From NCBI GenBank assembly GCA_040219935.1, contig JAVJUA010000034.1:62001-126000 (forward strand): DNA of 64,000 bases. The letters run 5' to 3'. Shown here piece after piece: positions 28,752 to 37,947 of the stretch (positions are counted from its first letter, which is position 1; each line of letters begins with the position of its first letter). Source of the stretch: UBA7803 sp040219935. Lineage in GTDB: Bacteria > Pseudomonadota > Gammaproteobacteria > Pseudomonadales > Azotimanducaceae. The notes under the pieces are model-generated. The model was not told the origin of the DNA. It did no database searches and worked only from the letters and a program-made list of their open reading frames with translations. Made by a program: the position numbers and the translations under genes.

Positions 28752-30421
28752 TGCCGCGCAAGGTCGCTCACACCCAGCTCCGCGGGCACGCCTTGCTGCG
28801 CGATCCGCTGCTCAACAAGGGCAGCGCCTTCACGCCGGACGAGCGCCGCCAGCTCGGCCTGGTCGGGCTGCTGCCGCCCACCCACAACTCGCAGGACCAG
28901 CAGGCGGTGCGTGCCTACGACCGGCTGAGTTCGGTCACCGATCCGCTGGCCCGCTACCGGGAGCTGGCAGCGCTGCAGGATCGCAACGAGCATCTCTACT
29001 ACCGCATCCTGCTCGACCACCTGAAGGAGCTGATGCCCATCGTCTACACGCCCACGGTGGGGCTCGCCACCCAGCGCTTCAGCGAGGTGTTCCAGCGCGG
29101 CCGCGGGGTGTGGATCACGCCCGACGACCGCGGCCGTGTCCGGGAGGTGCTGGAAGCCGGCGCCGAGGGCCGGGACGTGAAGCTGGCGGTGGTGACCGAC
29201 AACGAGTCCATCCTCGGCATCGGCGATCAGGGCGCGGGCGGCATGGCCATCTCCATCGGCAAGCTGGCGCTGTACACGGCCGGCGCCGGCATCGATCCGG
29301 CGCAGACGCTGCCGGTCAGCCTCGACGTCGGCACCGACAACCGTGCCCTGCTGCAGAACGACCTGTACCTCGGCTGGCGCAGCGACCGGCTGCGCGGCGA
29401 GCCGTACCGGGCGCTGCTGGACGAGTTCGTGGAGGCGTTCGCGGCGCTCTTTCCCTCCGCCCTGGTGCAGTGGGAGGACTTCCGCAAGGACAACGCCCTG
29501 AACATCCTCGACCGCTACCGCGACCGGCTGCTGTCGTTCAACGACGACATCCAGGGCACCGGCGCGGTGGCGCTGGCCGGCCTGCTGTCGGCGCTGCGGA
29601 TCAAGGGCGAGCGGCTCGCCGAGCAGCGCATCGTGATTCACGGGGCCGGTGCCGCCGGGCTGGGCATCGCCCGGCAGATCAAGGCTGCGCTGCGCGAGGC
29701 CGGGGTGGCGGAGGACGATCTTTGCCAGTGCCTGGCGCTGCTCGACAGCCGCGGCCTGCTGGTGGACGACACGCCGCCGAGCGACGCCTACAAGGCGGAG
29801 CTGGCCTGGCCACACGCCTTTGCCCTGAAGCTCGGCATCGACGAAGACCGCTCTCTGGGGGCGGTGGTCGAGCGCTATCGCCCCACCGCCATCATCGGCA
29901 CCTCGGGCCAGCCGGGCGCCTTCGGCGAAGGCCTGGTGCGGGCCATGGCCGCGGCGGTCGAGGTGCCGGTGATCATGCCCATGTCGAACCCGACGTCGAA
30001 CAGCGAGGCGGTGCCCGCCGACCTGCTGCGCTGGACCGACGGCCGCGCGCTGGTGGCCACCGGCAGCCCCTTCGACCCGGTCACGGTGGGTGGGCGCACG
30101 GTGCACATCGGCCAGGGCAACAACGTGTTCGTGTTCCCCGCCCTCGGCCTGGGCAGCCTGATGGCGGGCGCCACGGCGGTCTCCGACGGCATGATCACCC
30201 GTGCCGCCCGGGCGCTGGCCGAGCAGGTGACCGATGCCGAGCTCGAGCAGGGGCTGCTCTATCCGGATGTCGCGCGGCTCCGGGAGATCACGGCGGTGAG
30301 CGCCGCCGCCGTCTGCGAGCAGGCTTTCGAGGAGGGGCTGGCCGCCGCCGAGCGTCCCGGCTCGACCGAGGCCGCCGCCCGCGACGCCATGTGGTGGCCC
30401 GAATACCCCGAGTTCGTCTGA
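28751..30421 (+). CDS. maeA: NAD-dependent malic enzyme (SfcA/MaeA-like)
   Basis: 556 residues, the usual length of the large malic enzymes. Visible blocks: 'PIVYTPTVG' (about 95-103, with the catalytic Tyr), 'IGDQGAGGMAIS', the metal-binding 'FNDDIQGTG' (about 261-269), the nucleotide-binding 'GAGAAGLG' and 'MSNPTSNSEA'. It decarboxylates L-malate to pyruvate with reduction of NAD+. The ATG overlaps the stop of the CoA-transferase gene. A GC-rich hairpin follows at 30427-30453. Confidence 0.93.
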   Translation: MPRKVAHTQLRGHALLRDPLLNKGSAFTPDERRQLGLVGLLPPTHNSQDQQAVRAYDRLSSVTDPLARYRELAALQDRNEHLYYRILLDHLKELMPIVYTPTVGLATQRFSEVFQRGRGVWITPDDRGRVREVLEAGAEGRDVKLAVVTDNESILGIGDQGAGGMAISIGKLALYTAGAGIDPAQTLPVSLDVGTDNRALLQNDLYLGWRSDRLRGEPYRALLDEFVEAFAALFPSALVQWEDFRKDNALNILDRYRDRLLSFNDDIQGTGAVALAGLLSALRIKGERLAEQRIVIHGAGAAGLGIARQIKAALREAGVAEDDLCQCLALLDSRGLLVDDTPPSDAYKAELAWPHAFALKLGIDEDRSLGAVVERYRPTAIIGTSGQPGAFGEGLVRAMAAAVEVPVIMPMSNPTSNSEAVPADLLRWTDGRALVATGSPFDPVTVGGRTVHIGQGNNVFVFPALGLGSLMAGATAVSDGMITRAARALAEQVTDAELEQGLLYPDVARLREITAVSAAAVCEQAFEEGLAAAERPGSTEAAARDAMWWPEYPEFV

Positions 30422-30426
30422 CGCGC

Positions 30427-30453
30427 CCCCGAGCCGGCGTTGTGCCGGCGGGG
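30427..30453. terminator. GC-rich hairpin after the malic enzyme gene
   Basis: CCCC (30427-30430), GA, GCCGGC (30433-30438), loop GTTGT, GCCGGC (30444-30449), GGGG (30450-30453): ten base pairs with a 2-nt bulge, six bases after the stop codon. No T-run follows. Confidence 0.55.
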
Positions 30454-30500
30454 CCGTTCGCGCATCATCGGGCCACGTCCGCAGCCAGCCGTAGCGAATC

Positions 30501-31292
30501 ATGAAACTACTCACCGCCTCTGCCGCCCTTGCGCTCCTGATTCTCGGCTCGTGCTCGACGTCGCCCCTCGGCCGCAACCAGCTCATCCTGTTTCCCGAAG
30601 CCGAGATCGCGCAGATGGGCGTGGCCGCCTTCAACGACATCCAGCAGCAGACCACGGTGTCGAAGGATGCCAGGACCAACGGCTACGTACGCTGCGTGGC
30701 CGAGCACATCCTGCGCGCCATGCCGGGCCAGAACCCGGCCGAGTGGGACATCAAGGTGTTCGACAACGACGCCGCCAATGCCTTCGCCCTGCCCGGGCGC
30801 AAGATCGGCGTCTACACCGGCCTGCTGAAGGTGGCCGAGAACCAGGATCAGCTCGCCACCGTCATCGGTCACGAGATCGCCCACGTCACCGCCCGCCATT
30901 CCAACGAGCGCGTGTCCACCACCTTCGTCGCCCAGTCGGGACTGCAGCTTGCGCAGATCGCGGCCGGTGCCGACACGCCCATGAAGCAGCAGCTTTTCGG
31001 CCTGCTCGGGGTCGGCGCCCAGGTGGGCGTGCTGCTGCCGTTCAACCGCGCCCAGGAGGCGGAGGCCGACCTGGTGGGGCTCGAGTACATGGCCCGGGCC
31101 GGCTTCGACCCGCGCGAGAGCGTGCGGCTGTGGCAGAACATGGAAGCCCAGGGCGGGGAGCGGCCGCCGGAGTTCCTGTCCACCCACCCGTCCAGCCAGC
31201 GGCGCATCACCGAGCTGAATGCGCGCATGCGCGACTACATGCCGCTGTCCAACGAGGCCCGCTCCCGGGGCCGCGTTCCCGACTGCCGGTGA
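30501..31292 (+). CDS. M48 family metalloprotease, lipoprotein (LoiP/YggG-like)
   Basis: 263 residues. Lipoprotein signal ending ILGSC (Cys18), then 'SPLGRNQLILF', typical of outer-membrane M48 lipoproteins. The zinc motif HEIAH lies near 123-127 and the third ligand in 'EAEADLVGLEYMARAGFDP'. The C-terminal 'STHPSSQRRI' block is standard. LoiP/BepA-type proteases cut misassembled outer-membrane proteins. Its stop overlaps a possible GTG of the next gene. Confidence 0.92.
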   Translation: MKLLTASAALALLILGSCSTSPLGRNQLILFPEAEIAQMGVAAFNDIQQQTTVSKDARTNGYVRCVAEHILRAMPGQNPAEWDIKVFDNDAANAFALPGRKIGVYTGLLKVAENQDQLATVIGHEIAHVTARHSNERVSTTFVAQSGLQLAQIAAGADTPMKQQLFGLLGVGAQVGVLLPFNRAQEAEADLVGLEYMARAGFDPRESVRLWQNMEAQGGERPPEFLSTHPSSQRRITELNARMRDYMPLSNEARSRGRVPDCR

Positions 31293-31297
31293 CCGGC

Positions 31298-31885
31298 ATG
31301 GCCGATACGGCACCACCGCGGGTTCGGACGGCCGGAGAGGCCGACCGGGCGCGCCTGATCAGCCTGATCACGCTGGCCTTCGCCACCGATCCGATGGCGC
31401 GCTGGGCAATGCCGGACGCGGCGGACTATCTGGCCGCCATGCCCGATTTCGCCGACGCGTTCGGTGGTCCGGGCATCGCCACCGGAGGCGCGCTGATCTG
31501 CGACGGCGGCGGCGCGCTGTGGCTGCCGCCCGGCGAGCATCCGGACTCGGAGCGGATGGGGGCCATCATGCAGGGCCGGCTGCCGGATGCGCTGGCCGGC
31601 GAGCTCGGCGCCGTGTTCGAGCAGATGGACGGCTTCCACCCCGAGGCGCCCCACTGGTACCTGCCGCTGATCGGCGTCGACCCCGACCGCCAGGGGCGCG
31701 GCTGCGGCGCAGCATTGATGCGGGCGGCGGTCGAGCGCTGCGACCGGGAAGGCAGCCTCGCCTACCTGGAGTCGTCCAACCCGCGCAACATCTCCCTGTA
31801 CCTGCGCCACGGCTTCGAGATCCTCGGCACCGTGCAGGAGGGCAGCTCGCCGGTCATGACGCCGATGCTGCGCCGGCCGGCTTAG
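31298..31885 (+). CDS. GNAT family N-acetyltransferase
   Basis: 195 residues from the ATG at 31298; an in-frame GTG at 31289 overlapping the upstream stop is also possible. The acetyl-CoA-binding motif A is 'VDPDRQGRGCGAALM' and the late 'YLESSNPRNISLYLRHGFE' is motif B. The acceptor is unknown. It ends shortly before the convergent EmrB-like gene. Confidence 0.87.
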   Translation: MADTAPPRVRTAGEADRARLISLITLAFATDPMARWAMPDAADYLAAMPDFADAFGGPGIATGGALICDGGGALWLPPGEHPDSERMGAIMQGRLPDALAGELGAVFEQMDGFHPEAPHWYLPLIGVDPDRQGRGCGAALMRAAVERCDREGSLAYLESSNPRNISLYLRHGFEILGTVQEGSSPVMTPMLRRPA

Positions 31886-31888
31886 CGG

Positions 31889-33484
31889 TCAGGTCGGCGA
31901 TGATGCCTGCCGGCGCCGGCCGGCAATGAACAGCGCCGGAATCAGGGTCGCCACGAACACCATGCCGATCAGGTAGAACAGGTCGCGGTACATGAGCATG
32001 ACGCTCTGGGCACCGACGATGCCGGTGACGTAACCGAACGATGCCTCGAAGCCGCGGTAGCCAGTCAGCCCAAGGTGCTGGAACTCGAGCATGGCCAGGC
32101 GCATCAGCTCGCCGGTGGTGGGGTTGTCCCAGGTCTGGGTGGCGTTCAGCGCCTCGGCGTGCAGCACGGCCCGTCGCTGCATGGCCAGCGATATCAGGTT
32201 GATGCCGAAGGCGCCGCCGAGCTGGCGCAGGAAGTTGATGGTTCCCGAGCCGTGGGGAATCAGCGCCAGCGGCAGCGGATTGATGGCGGCCGCGTTCAGG
32301 CTCGGGAAGATCATGGCCAGGCCGATGCGGCCCACCACGTACCAGAGCACCAGCGCCGCGGCCGGCGTCATGGCGTCGGCGGACACCATTGGCAGGTTGC
32401 TCAGCGCGAACAGCACCAGGCCCACCAGAATCATGCCGCGGTGCGAGGTCAGATCCGCCAGCCGCCCAGCCAGCGGAAACAGGCCCGCCATCACCAGCCC
32501 GGCGGGCGCCATCAGCAGCCCGGCGTCGGTGGCGATCAGCCGCGATACGTTCTGCAGGAACAGCGGAAACACGTAGGTGGAGCCGTACAGGCCGATGCCG
32601 ACGGTAAAGGTGACCACCGCGGCGGCGACGAAGCGCGGCTCGAGGAACAGGCGCGGTTCGAGAATCGGTTCCGGCGTGTAGAGCTCCCAGGCGATCCAGG
32701 CGGCGAACGCGAGCACGCCGATGGTGAGCGCCAGCAGCGCCGGGTCGTGATGCCAGCCGTGGCGCTGCCCGAGGGTCAGACCCACCAGCAGGGCGGTGAT
32801 GAACACGGCGCACAGCAGCACGCCGGTCCAGTCGAACGACGGCCGCGGCCCGGTGCCTTCGCGGCCGGGAAAGAACGCGCGCGCCAGCGGCAGGCTGATC
32901 ACCACGAACGGCAGCGCCGCCACGAACACCCAGCGCCAGGACAGATGATCCACCAGGTATCCGCCCATGGTGGGGCCGAGGGCGGGCGCCAGAATCGTGC
33001 CGACGCCCATCAGCCCCATGGCCATGCCGCGCTGCCGGATCGGGAACACCTGGGCGGTGACCACCATGCCGATGGGAGTGACCAGCCCGGCGGCGGCGCC
33101 CTGGATGACCCGGGATATGAGCAGCACCTCGGTGGTCCCGGCGGCGGCGCCAAGCAGCGAGGCGGCGATGAACACCGCCATGGCGCCGAGATAGGTGTTG
33201 GCTATGCCGATGGCGCGGATGCACCAGGCGGTCACCAGCATGGTGACGGTACCGGCGGCGAGAAACGCCGTCGCCAGCCACTGGGCTTCGTCCAGGGTCA
33301 TGCCGAGCGCGCCCATGACGTCGGGGATGGCGATGTTGACGATGGTGGAGGTGAGCAGGGTGGCGAACGAGCCGATCATGCCGATGCCGGCCGCCCACCA
33401 CCGGTAGCGCGGCCCGTAGCGCCGGAACCGGTCGAGAAAGCCCGGGGTCGCCTCGATGCCGGCGGGAACCGGATGGTCGGTCAC
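31889..33484 (-). CDS. emrB: DHA2 family drug-efflux permease (EmrB-like, 14 TM)
   Basis: 531 residues. Starts with a GTG at 33484 overlapping the TGA of the HlyD gene by four bases. About 14 helices; 'IVNIAIPDVMGALGM', 'WLATAFLAAGTV', 'SRVIQGAAAGLVTP' and 'LAPALGPTMGGYLVD' are the motifs of DHA2 proteins, including motif C for antiport. With the adaptor upstream it forms an EmrAB-type pump that needs an outer-membrane channel, which is not encoded here. Exports hydrophobic compounds using the proton gradient. Confidence 0.91.
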   Translation of the reverse strand: MTDHPVPAGIEATPGFLDRFRRYGPRYRWWAAGIGMIGSFATLLTSTIVNIAIPDVMGALGMTLDEAQWLATAFLAAGTVTMLVTAWCIRAIGIANTYLGAMAVFIAASLLGAAAGTTEVLLISRVIQGAAAGLVTPIGMVVTAQVFPIRQRGMAMGLMGVGTILAPALGPTMGGYLVDHLSWRWVFVAALPFVVISLPLARAFFPGREGTGPRPSFDWTGVLLCAVFITALLVGLTLGQRHGWHHDPALLALTIGVLAFAAWIAWELYTPEPILEPRLFLEPRFVAAAVVTFTVGIGLYGSTYVFPLFLQNVSRLIATDAGLLMAPAGLVMAGLFPLAGRLADLTSHRGMILVGLVLFALSNLPMVSADAMTPAAALVLWYVVGRIGLAMIFPSLNAAAINPLPLALIPHGSGTINFLRQLGGAFGINLISLAMQRRAVLHAEALNATQTWDNPTTGELMRLAMLEFQHLGLTGYRGFEASFGYVTGIVGAQSVMLMYRDLFYLIGMVFVATLIPALFIAGRRRQASSPT

Positions 33485-34614
33485 GATCGCCGCGCGAACT
33501 TCACCTCGACCATCATGCCCGGCTTCAGCAGCGGGTCGACCTCGTCGAGATCGATGGTCACCTCCAGGCGCTGGGTGATCTTGGTGAAGTTGCCGCTCGG
33601 GTTGGGATTCGGCAGCAGCGCGAACTGGCCCGTGGTGGCGTCGCCGATGCGGCGCACCGTGCCGCCGCGGGTCCGGTCCGGATAGGCGTCGACGCGCAGC
33701 GTCAGCGACTGGCCGGGCTCGAGGTGGCGCACGTCGGTCTCCTTGACGTTGGCCTTGACGTGCACCTGCGCCGGGTCGTGCATCAGCAGCACCCGCTGGC
33801 TCGCCGCCACGTGCTCGCCGGGGTCGACGAACAGCGCGTCGATGACGCCGTCGGCGGGGGCGTGGATGGTGTGATGGGCGAGGGCGGCCTCGGCCTGGGC
33901 AAGCTGGTGCTCGGCCATGATCCGCCGCTGCCGCAGCGCCGCCAGCTCGGCTTCGCGCACCGCCACCTCGGCGGCGTCGGCTTCGGCCTCCGCCAGGTCG
34001 GCGCGGGCGGTGGCCACCTCCGCCGTGCGCTGCCGTTCCACCTGCTCGGCATGCCGGAAGACGTTGCGGATCTCCTCGAACTGCTGCTGCGACAGCAGGT
34101 TGCGCTCGCGCAGCGGCCCGGCCCGCTGCCAGTCGGCGGCGGCCACCTCGAGGTCGCCAGCGGCGGCGGCCAGCAGCGACCGGGCGGCCTCGAGCCGGGA
34201 TCGGGCGGCATCGAGATGGCTGACGCTGCGCTGTGCGGTCAGGGCAACCCGGGCGGCGGCGGTGACGATGTCGGCGTCCAGCGCGGCCAGGGCGGCCGCC
34301 AGCTCGGCACGTCGGGCAGCCGCGGTGCGGTCGTCGATGCGCAGCAGCACGTCGCCGCGGCGCACCCGGTCCGACTCGGCCACGGGCACCTCGACGATCC
34401 AGCCGGACACCTCGCTGGAGAGCAGGATCATGTCGGCGGAGATGCGGGCGTCCAGCACGTAGACGTGGGTGAAGCGGTCGTGCAGCCACCACAGCGCCCA
34501 CAGCGTGCCGGCGACGGTGACCGCGAGCACCAGCAGGTTGCCGGCGGACACGCTCCTGCGCCGGGACGCGGGCAGCGGCGGCTCGGTGGACCCTGACGGT
34601 TGCTGTTCTGCCAC
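33481..34614 (-). CDS. emrA: HlyD/EmrA-type membrane-fusion protein
   Basis: 377 residues from a GTG at 34614 with AAAGGGGG about 7 bases upstream; the nearby ATG at 34619 is out of frame. One transmembrane helix (about 24-44), a beta-barrel/lipoyl region with 'GWIVEVPVAESDRVRRGDVL', a long Ala/Glu/Arg-rich coiled-coil hairpin (about 95-240) and a second lipoyl half ('HHTIHAPADGVIDAL'). It links the EmrB-like permease to an outer-membrane channel. Translation is coupled to emrB through the GTGA overlap. Confidence 0.91.
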   Translation of the reverse strand: MAEQQPSGSTEPPLPASRRRSVSAGNLLVLAVTVAGTLWALWWLHDRFTHVYVLDARISADMILLSSEVSGWIVEVPVAESDRVRRGDVLLRIDDRTAAARRAELAAALAALDADIVTAAARVALTAQRSVSHLDAARSRLEAARSLLAAAAGDLEVAAADWQRAGPLRERNLLSQQQFEEIRNVFRHAEQVERQRTAEVATARADLAEAEADAAEVAVREAELAALRQRRIMAEHQLAQAEAALAHHTIHAPADGVIDALFVDPGEHVAASQRVLLMHDPAQVHVKANVKETDVRHLEPGQSLTLRVDAYPDRTRGGTVRRIGDATTGQFALLPNPNPSGNFTKITQRLEVTIDLDEVDPLLKPGMMVEVKFARRS

Positions 34615-34640
34615 GGCATGCCCCCTTTCGAGCCTGCCAT

Positions 34641-34667
34641 GGTAGCAAATCCCTTAGGTAGCGAATC
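34641..34667. promoter_or_regulatory. 11-bp direct repeats in the divergent emrAB/MFS region (candidate operator)
   Basis: GGTAGCAAATC (34641-34651) and GGTAGCGAATC (34657-34667) differ at one position and start 16 bases apart. The palindrome CCTTAGG (34652-34658) sits between and slightly inside them. This 120-base gap separates the emrA start (34614) and the MFS start (34735), so one regulator could control both. Confidence 0.45.
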
Positions 34668-34734
34668 ACGACCGGGGCGGATGCAGGCGCCGCCGAATGC
34701 GGGTACCTTTGCCCGGGGTCCGGGGGAGGTTCTC

Positions 34735-36000
34735 ATGGTTGCATCCGCGCGCTGGCCGCGACGCTACACCTTGGTGCTGCTGTCGTTCGTCGCCGTCTTC
34801 ATCTGCTACATCGACCGGGTGAACATCTCGGTGGCGATCATTCCCATGGCCGCCGATCTGGACTGGAGCCGGCAGACCCAGGGCCTGGTGCTGTCGTCGT
34901 TCTTCGCCGGCTACCTGCTGCTGCAGGTGGCGGGCGGGCTGCTGGCCGACCGCTTCGGCGGCAAGGTGGTGCTGGGCGCCGGCGTGCTGCTGTGGTCGCT
35001 GTTCACCGTGCTCACCCCGCCGGCCGCCTTTCTCGGCCTCGGCGCGCTGCTGGTCACGCGGTTGCTCATGGGCATGGGCGAGGCGGTGACGTTCCCCTCC
35101 ATCTACACCCTGTACAGCCGCTGGGTGCCGCTGGCCGAGCGCTCGCGCGCGGTGGCGCTGGCCAACAGCGGCATTCCGCTCGGCACGGTGTTCGCGCTGC
35201 TGGTGACGCCCATGATCGTCACCTCGCTCGGCTGGGAGTGGGCGTTCTACCTGTTCGGCGCGGCGGGCCTGCTCTGGTACGCGGCCTGGCACTTCATGGT
35301 CACAGCGCGCCCGGCCGATCACCCCGGCGTGTCGGCGGCGGAGCTTGCGGAGATCGAAGGCCAGGACGGCCCCCAGGGCGAAGCCGGACGGATGCCGTGG
35401 CGGGCGCTGCTGACCAGCATGCCGGTGTGGGCCATCATCGTCGCCCACTTCTGCAACAACTGGTCGCTGTACGTGCTGCTGTCGTGGCTGCCCACCTTCG
35501 TCAACCAGGGGCTCGGCGTCGACTTCGCAGACGTGGGCTTGATGGCCATGGTGCCCCACATCGCCTCGTTCCTGTTCCTGAACGTGGCCGGCACCCTGGC
35601 CGACCGGCTGATCGCCGGCGGCATGGCGGTGGGACGCGTGCGCAAGCTGATGCAGACCATCGGCTTCGGCGGCATCGCCACGGCACTGGCCGTGGTGGGC
35701 TACGTGGAGTCGGCGTGGATGGCCATCGCCGTGATGAGCGTCGGCACCGCGCTGGGCGCCTTCGTTACCGGCGGCTTCGCGGTGAACCACATGGACATTG
35801 CGCCGCGCTACGCGGGCACGCTCATGGGCATGACCAACACCGCCGGCACCATCCCCGGCATCATCGGCGTGTTCGTCTCCGGCCTGATCCTCGAGCTGAC
35901 CGGCTCGTGGACGCTGGTGTTCCAGGTGGCATCCGGGGTGACCCTGTTCGGGCTGGTGTTCTTTCTCGCTTTCTCGAGCAGCCGCAGATTGTTCGATTGA
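34735..36000 (+). CDS. MFS transporter, anion:cation symporter (ACS) type
   Basis: 421 residues from the ATG at 34735, preceded by GGGGGAGG. About 12 helices; 'FICYIDRVNISVAIIPM' in helix 1 and 'LADRFGGKVVLG' after helix 2 are typical of the ACS family, which imports organic anions such as hexuronates, glucarate or phthalate. 'SRWVPLAERSRAVAL' fits the cytoplasmic loop. Divergent from the EmrAB-like pump. Substrate unknown. Confidence 0.87.
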   Translation: MVASARWPRRYTLVLLSFVAVFICYIDRVNISVAIIPMAADLDWSRQTQGLVLSSFFAGYLLLQVAGGLLADRFGGKVVLGAGVLLWSLFTVLTPPAAFLGLGALLVTRLLMGMGEAVTFPSIYTLYSRWVPLAERSRAVALANSGIPLGTVFALLVTPMIVTSLGWEWAFYLFGAAGLLWYAAWHFMVTARPADHPGVSAAELAEIEGQDGPQGEAGRMPWRALLTSMPVWAIIVAHFCNNWSLYVLLSWLPTFVNQGLGVDFADVGLMAMVPHIASFLFLNVAGTLADRLIAGGMAVGRVRKLMQTIGFGGIATALAVVGYVESAWMAIAVMSVGTALGAFVTGGFAVNHMDIAPRYAGTLMGMTNTAGTIPGIIGVFVSGLILELTGSWTLVFQVASGVTLFGLVFFLAFSSSRRLFD

Positions 36001-36032
36001 ACAAGTCCCCGCAGGTCACTAATCTTCGCGCC

Positions 36033-36653
36033 ATGATCAGTGCCACCGATGCCCTGCAACGCCTGCGGGAAGGCAACCGTCGCTTCATCGCCGGCGAAAG
36101 CCGCCTCGACCGTCTGGCCGGTGAGAAGCGGCGCAACGCCGTGGTCGGCGATCAGAACCCGTTCGCCATCGTCCTCGGCTGCTCCGACTCGCGGGTGCCC
36201 GCCGAGATCGTCTTCGATCAGGGGCTGGGCGATCTGTTCGTGATCCGGGTGGCCGGCAACGTGGTGGCGCCCTCGCAGATCGGCAGCGTCGAGTTCGCCG
36301 CCGAGCTGTTCGGCACCGCCCTGGTGGTGGTGCTTGGCCACAGCCGCTGCGGTGCCGTGGTGGCCACCCTCGACGAGCTGAACAACAACCAGCGGCACAA
36401 CTCCCGCAACCTGCGCTCCATCGTCGACCGCGTGCGCCCGGCCGTGGAGCCGCTGCTCGACTCCTGCGGGCACTTGCCCCGGGAGGCGCTGGTGCAGCAG
36501 GCCGTGCGCGCCAATGTACGTGCGTCTGCGAACCAGCTTCGCCACGGCTCCGAGGTGCTGGAGCAGCTCATCGCCCAGGACCGGCTGCTGATCGTCGGCG
36601 CCGACTACTCGCTCGACACCGGCGAGGTGGACTTCTTCGAGGGCCTTCCCTGA
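36033..36653 (+). CDS. beta-class carbonic anhydrase
   Basis: 206 residues from ATG 36033. Zinc and active-site residues are all visible: C50, D52 and R54 in CSDSRV, H103 and C106 in HSRCGA. It interconverts CO2 and bicarbonate, probably in the cytoplasm. It lies 32 bases after the MFS gene and 17 bases before a FAD oxidase. Length is normal for the family. Confidence 0.93.
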   Translation: MISATDALQRLREGNRRFIAGESRLDRLAGEKRRNAVVGDQNPFAIVLGCSDSRVPAEIVFDQGLGDLFVIRVAGNVVAPSQIGSVEFAAELFGTALVVVLGHSRCGAVVATLDELNNNQRHNSRNLRSIVDRVRPAVEPLLDSCGHLPREALVQQAVRANVRASANQLRHGSEVLEQLIAQDRLLIVGADYSLDTGEVDFFEGLP

Positions 36654-36670
36654 CGACGCGGCACGCCGAC

Positions 36671-37891
36671 GTGCTGGTGATCGGCGCCGGCGTGGTCGGC
36701 ATGGCCTGCGCCCTGACCCTGCAACGCCGCGGCCGTGCGGTGTGGGTCGCCGACCCCCAGGCGCCCGGCGCCGGCTGCTCGTTCGGCAATGCCGGCGTCA
36801 TCGCCACCGATCACGTGCTGCCCCTGGCCCGGCTCGACGTGCTGCGGCGGGTGCCGCGCATGCTGCTCGACGCCGATGGGCCCCTCTACCTCAAGGCCGC
36901 GCGGGTGCCGGGGCTGCTGCCCTGGTTCGCGCGGTTTGCGCTGGCGGCGCGCCCGGGCCGGGTGGCGGCGGGCACCCGCGCCATCGCCGACCTCACCGGC
37001 CGGGCGCTGCCGGCCTGGCAGCGCCTGCTCGGCAACGACGGCGCCCGGCTGCTCAAGCGTCAGGGCATGTACACGGCCTACCGTTCGGCCCGGGCGTTCG
37101 ATGCCGATGCCGCCGAGCGCGAGCTGGCCGCCGGCTTCGGCGTGCCCTGGGAAGCCCTGGACGGCGACGCGCTGCGCATCCGGGAGCCGGCCCTGGGTGC
37201 CGGCCTCGAGCGCGCCGTCTACTACCCGGACGTGGCCCACGTCACCGACCCCCAGGGCGTGGTGCGGCATCTGGCGGACGCCTTCGCACAGGCCGGCGGC
37301 CGCCTGATCGAGGCTGCCGTGACCGGCCTGGACGCCACCGCAGACGGCGTGCGCGCCAGGACGGATGCGGGCCCGATCGCGGCCGGGCATCTGGTCATTG
37401 CTGCCGGCCTCGGCAGCCGCGGGCTGTGCCGGCGTCTGGGCGTGCGCGTGCCGCTGGCCGCGGAGATGGGCTATCACGTGACCGTGGCCGGCGCCCAGCA
37501 GCGCCTTGGCGCGCCCGTCGCCGTGGCCGACGGTGGCTTCATCGTCACCCCCATGGGCGATCATCTGCGCGCTGCCGGCACGGTGGAGTTCGCCCGCCGC
37601 GAGGGGCCGCCGGCCTGGCATCGGGCCGACGCGCTGTGGCGGCAGGCGTCCGCCCTGTTCCGGGAGCCGCTGCCGGCCGCTACGGGGCGCTGGCGCGGAT
37701 CGCGGCCGACCCTGCCCGACTTTCTGCCCGCCATCGGCCCGCTGCCGGGGCAGCCGCGGGTGCTGGCCGCCTTCGGCCATCAGCACATCGGCCTCACCAC
37801 GGCCGCCGTCACCGCCGAGCTGGTCGCGGCGCTGCTCGCCGGCGAGCGACCGGAGCTGGACCCCGCGCCCTACCAGCCGGGGCGCTTCTAG
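36671..37891 (+). CDS. FAD-dependent oxidoreductase, D-amino-acid dehydrogenase (DadA)-like
   Basis: 406 residues if started at the GTG at 36671. The protein then begins at once with the Rossmann strand LVIGAGVVG, followed by 'GAGCSFGNAGVI', typical of DadA-like flavoproteins. The frame is open upstream to the end of the carbonic anhydrase gene, so a short leader from a non-standard codon is possible, as the first beta strand is otherwise very close to the start. 'FGHQHIGLTTAAVTA' near the C-terminus binds FAD. Probably oxidises a D-amino or secondary amino acid. Confidence 0.82.
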   Translation: MLVIGAGVVGMACALTLQRRGRAVWVADPQAPGAGCSFGNAGVIATDHVLPLARLDVLRRVPRMLLDADGPLYLKAARVPGLLPWFARFALAARPGRVAAGTRAIADLTGRALPAWQRLLGNDGARLLKRQGMYTAYRSARAFDADAAERELAAGFGVPWEALDGDALRIREPALGAGLERAVYYPDVAHVTDPQGVVRHLADAFAQAGGRLIEAAVTGLDATADGVRARTDAGPIAAGHLVIAAGLGSRGLCRRLGVRVPLAAEMGYHVTVAGAQQRLGAPVAVADGGFIVTPMGDHLRAAGTVEFARREGPPAWHRADALWRQASALFREPLPAATGRWRGSRPTLPDFLPAIGPLPGQPRVLAAFGHQHIGLTTAAVTAELVAALLAGERPELDPAPYQPGRF

Positions 37892-37947
37892 CAGGCTCGG
37901 CAGGCAACCGGCACAATGCGCGTCCACGCAGCCTGCGGAGCACGCTC

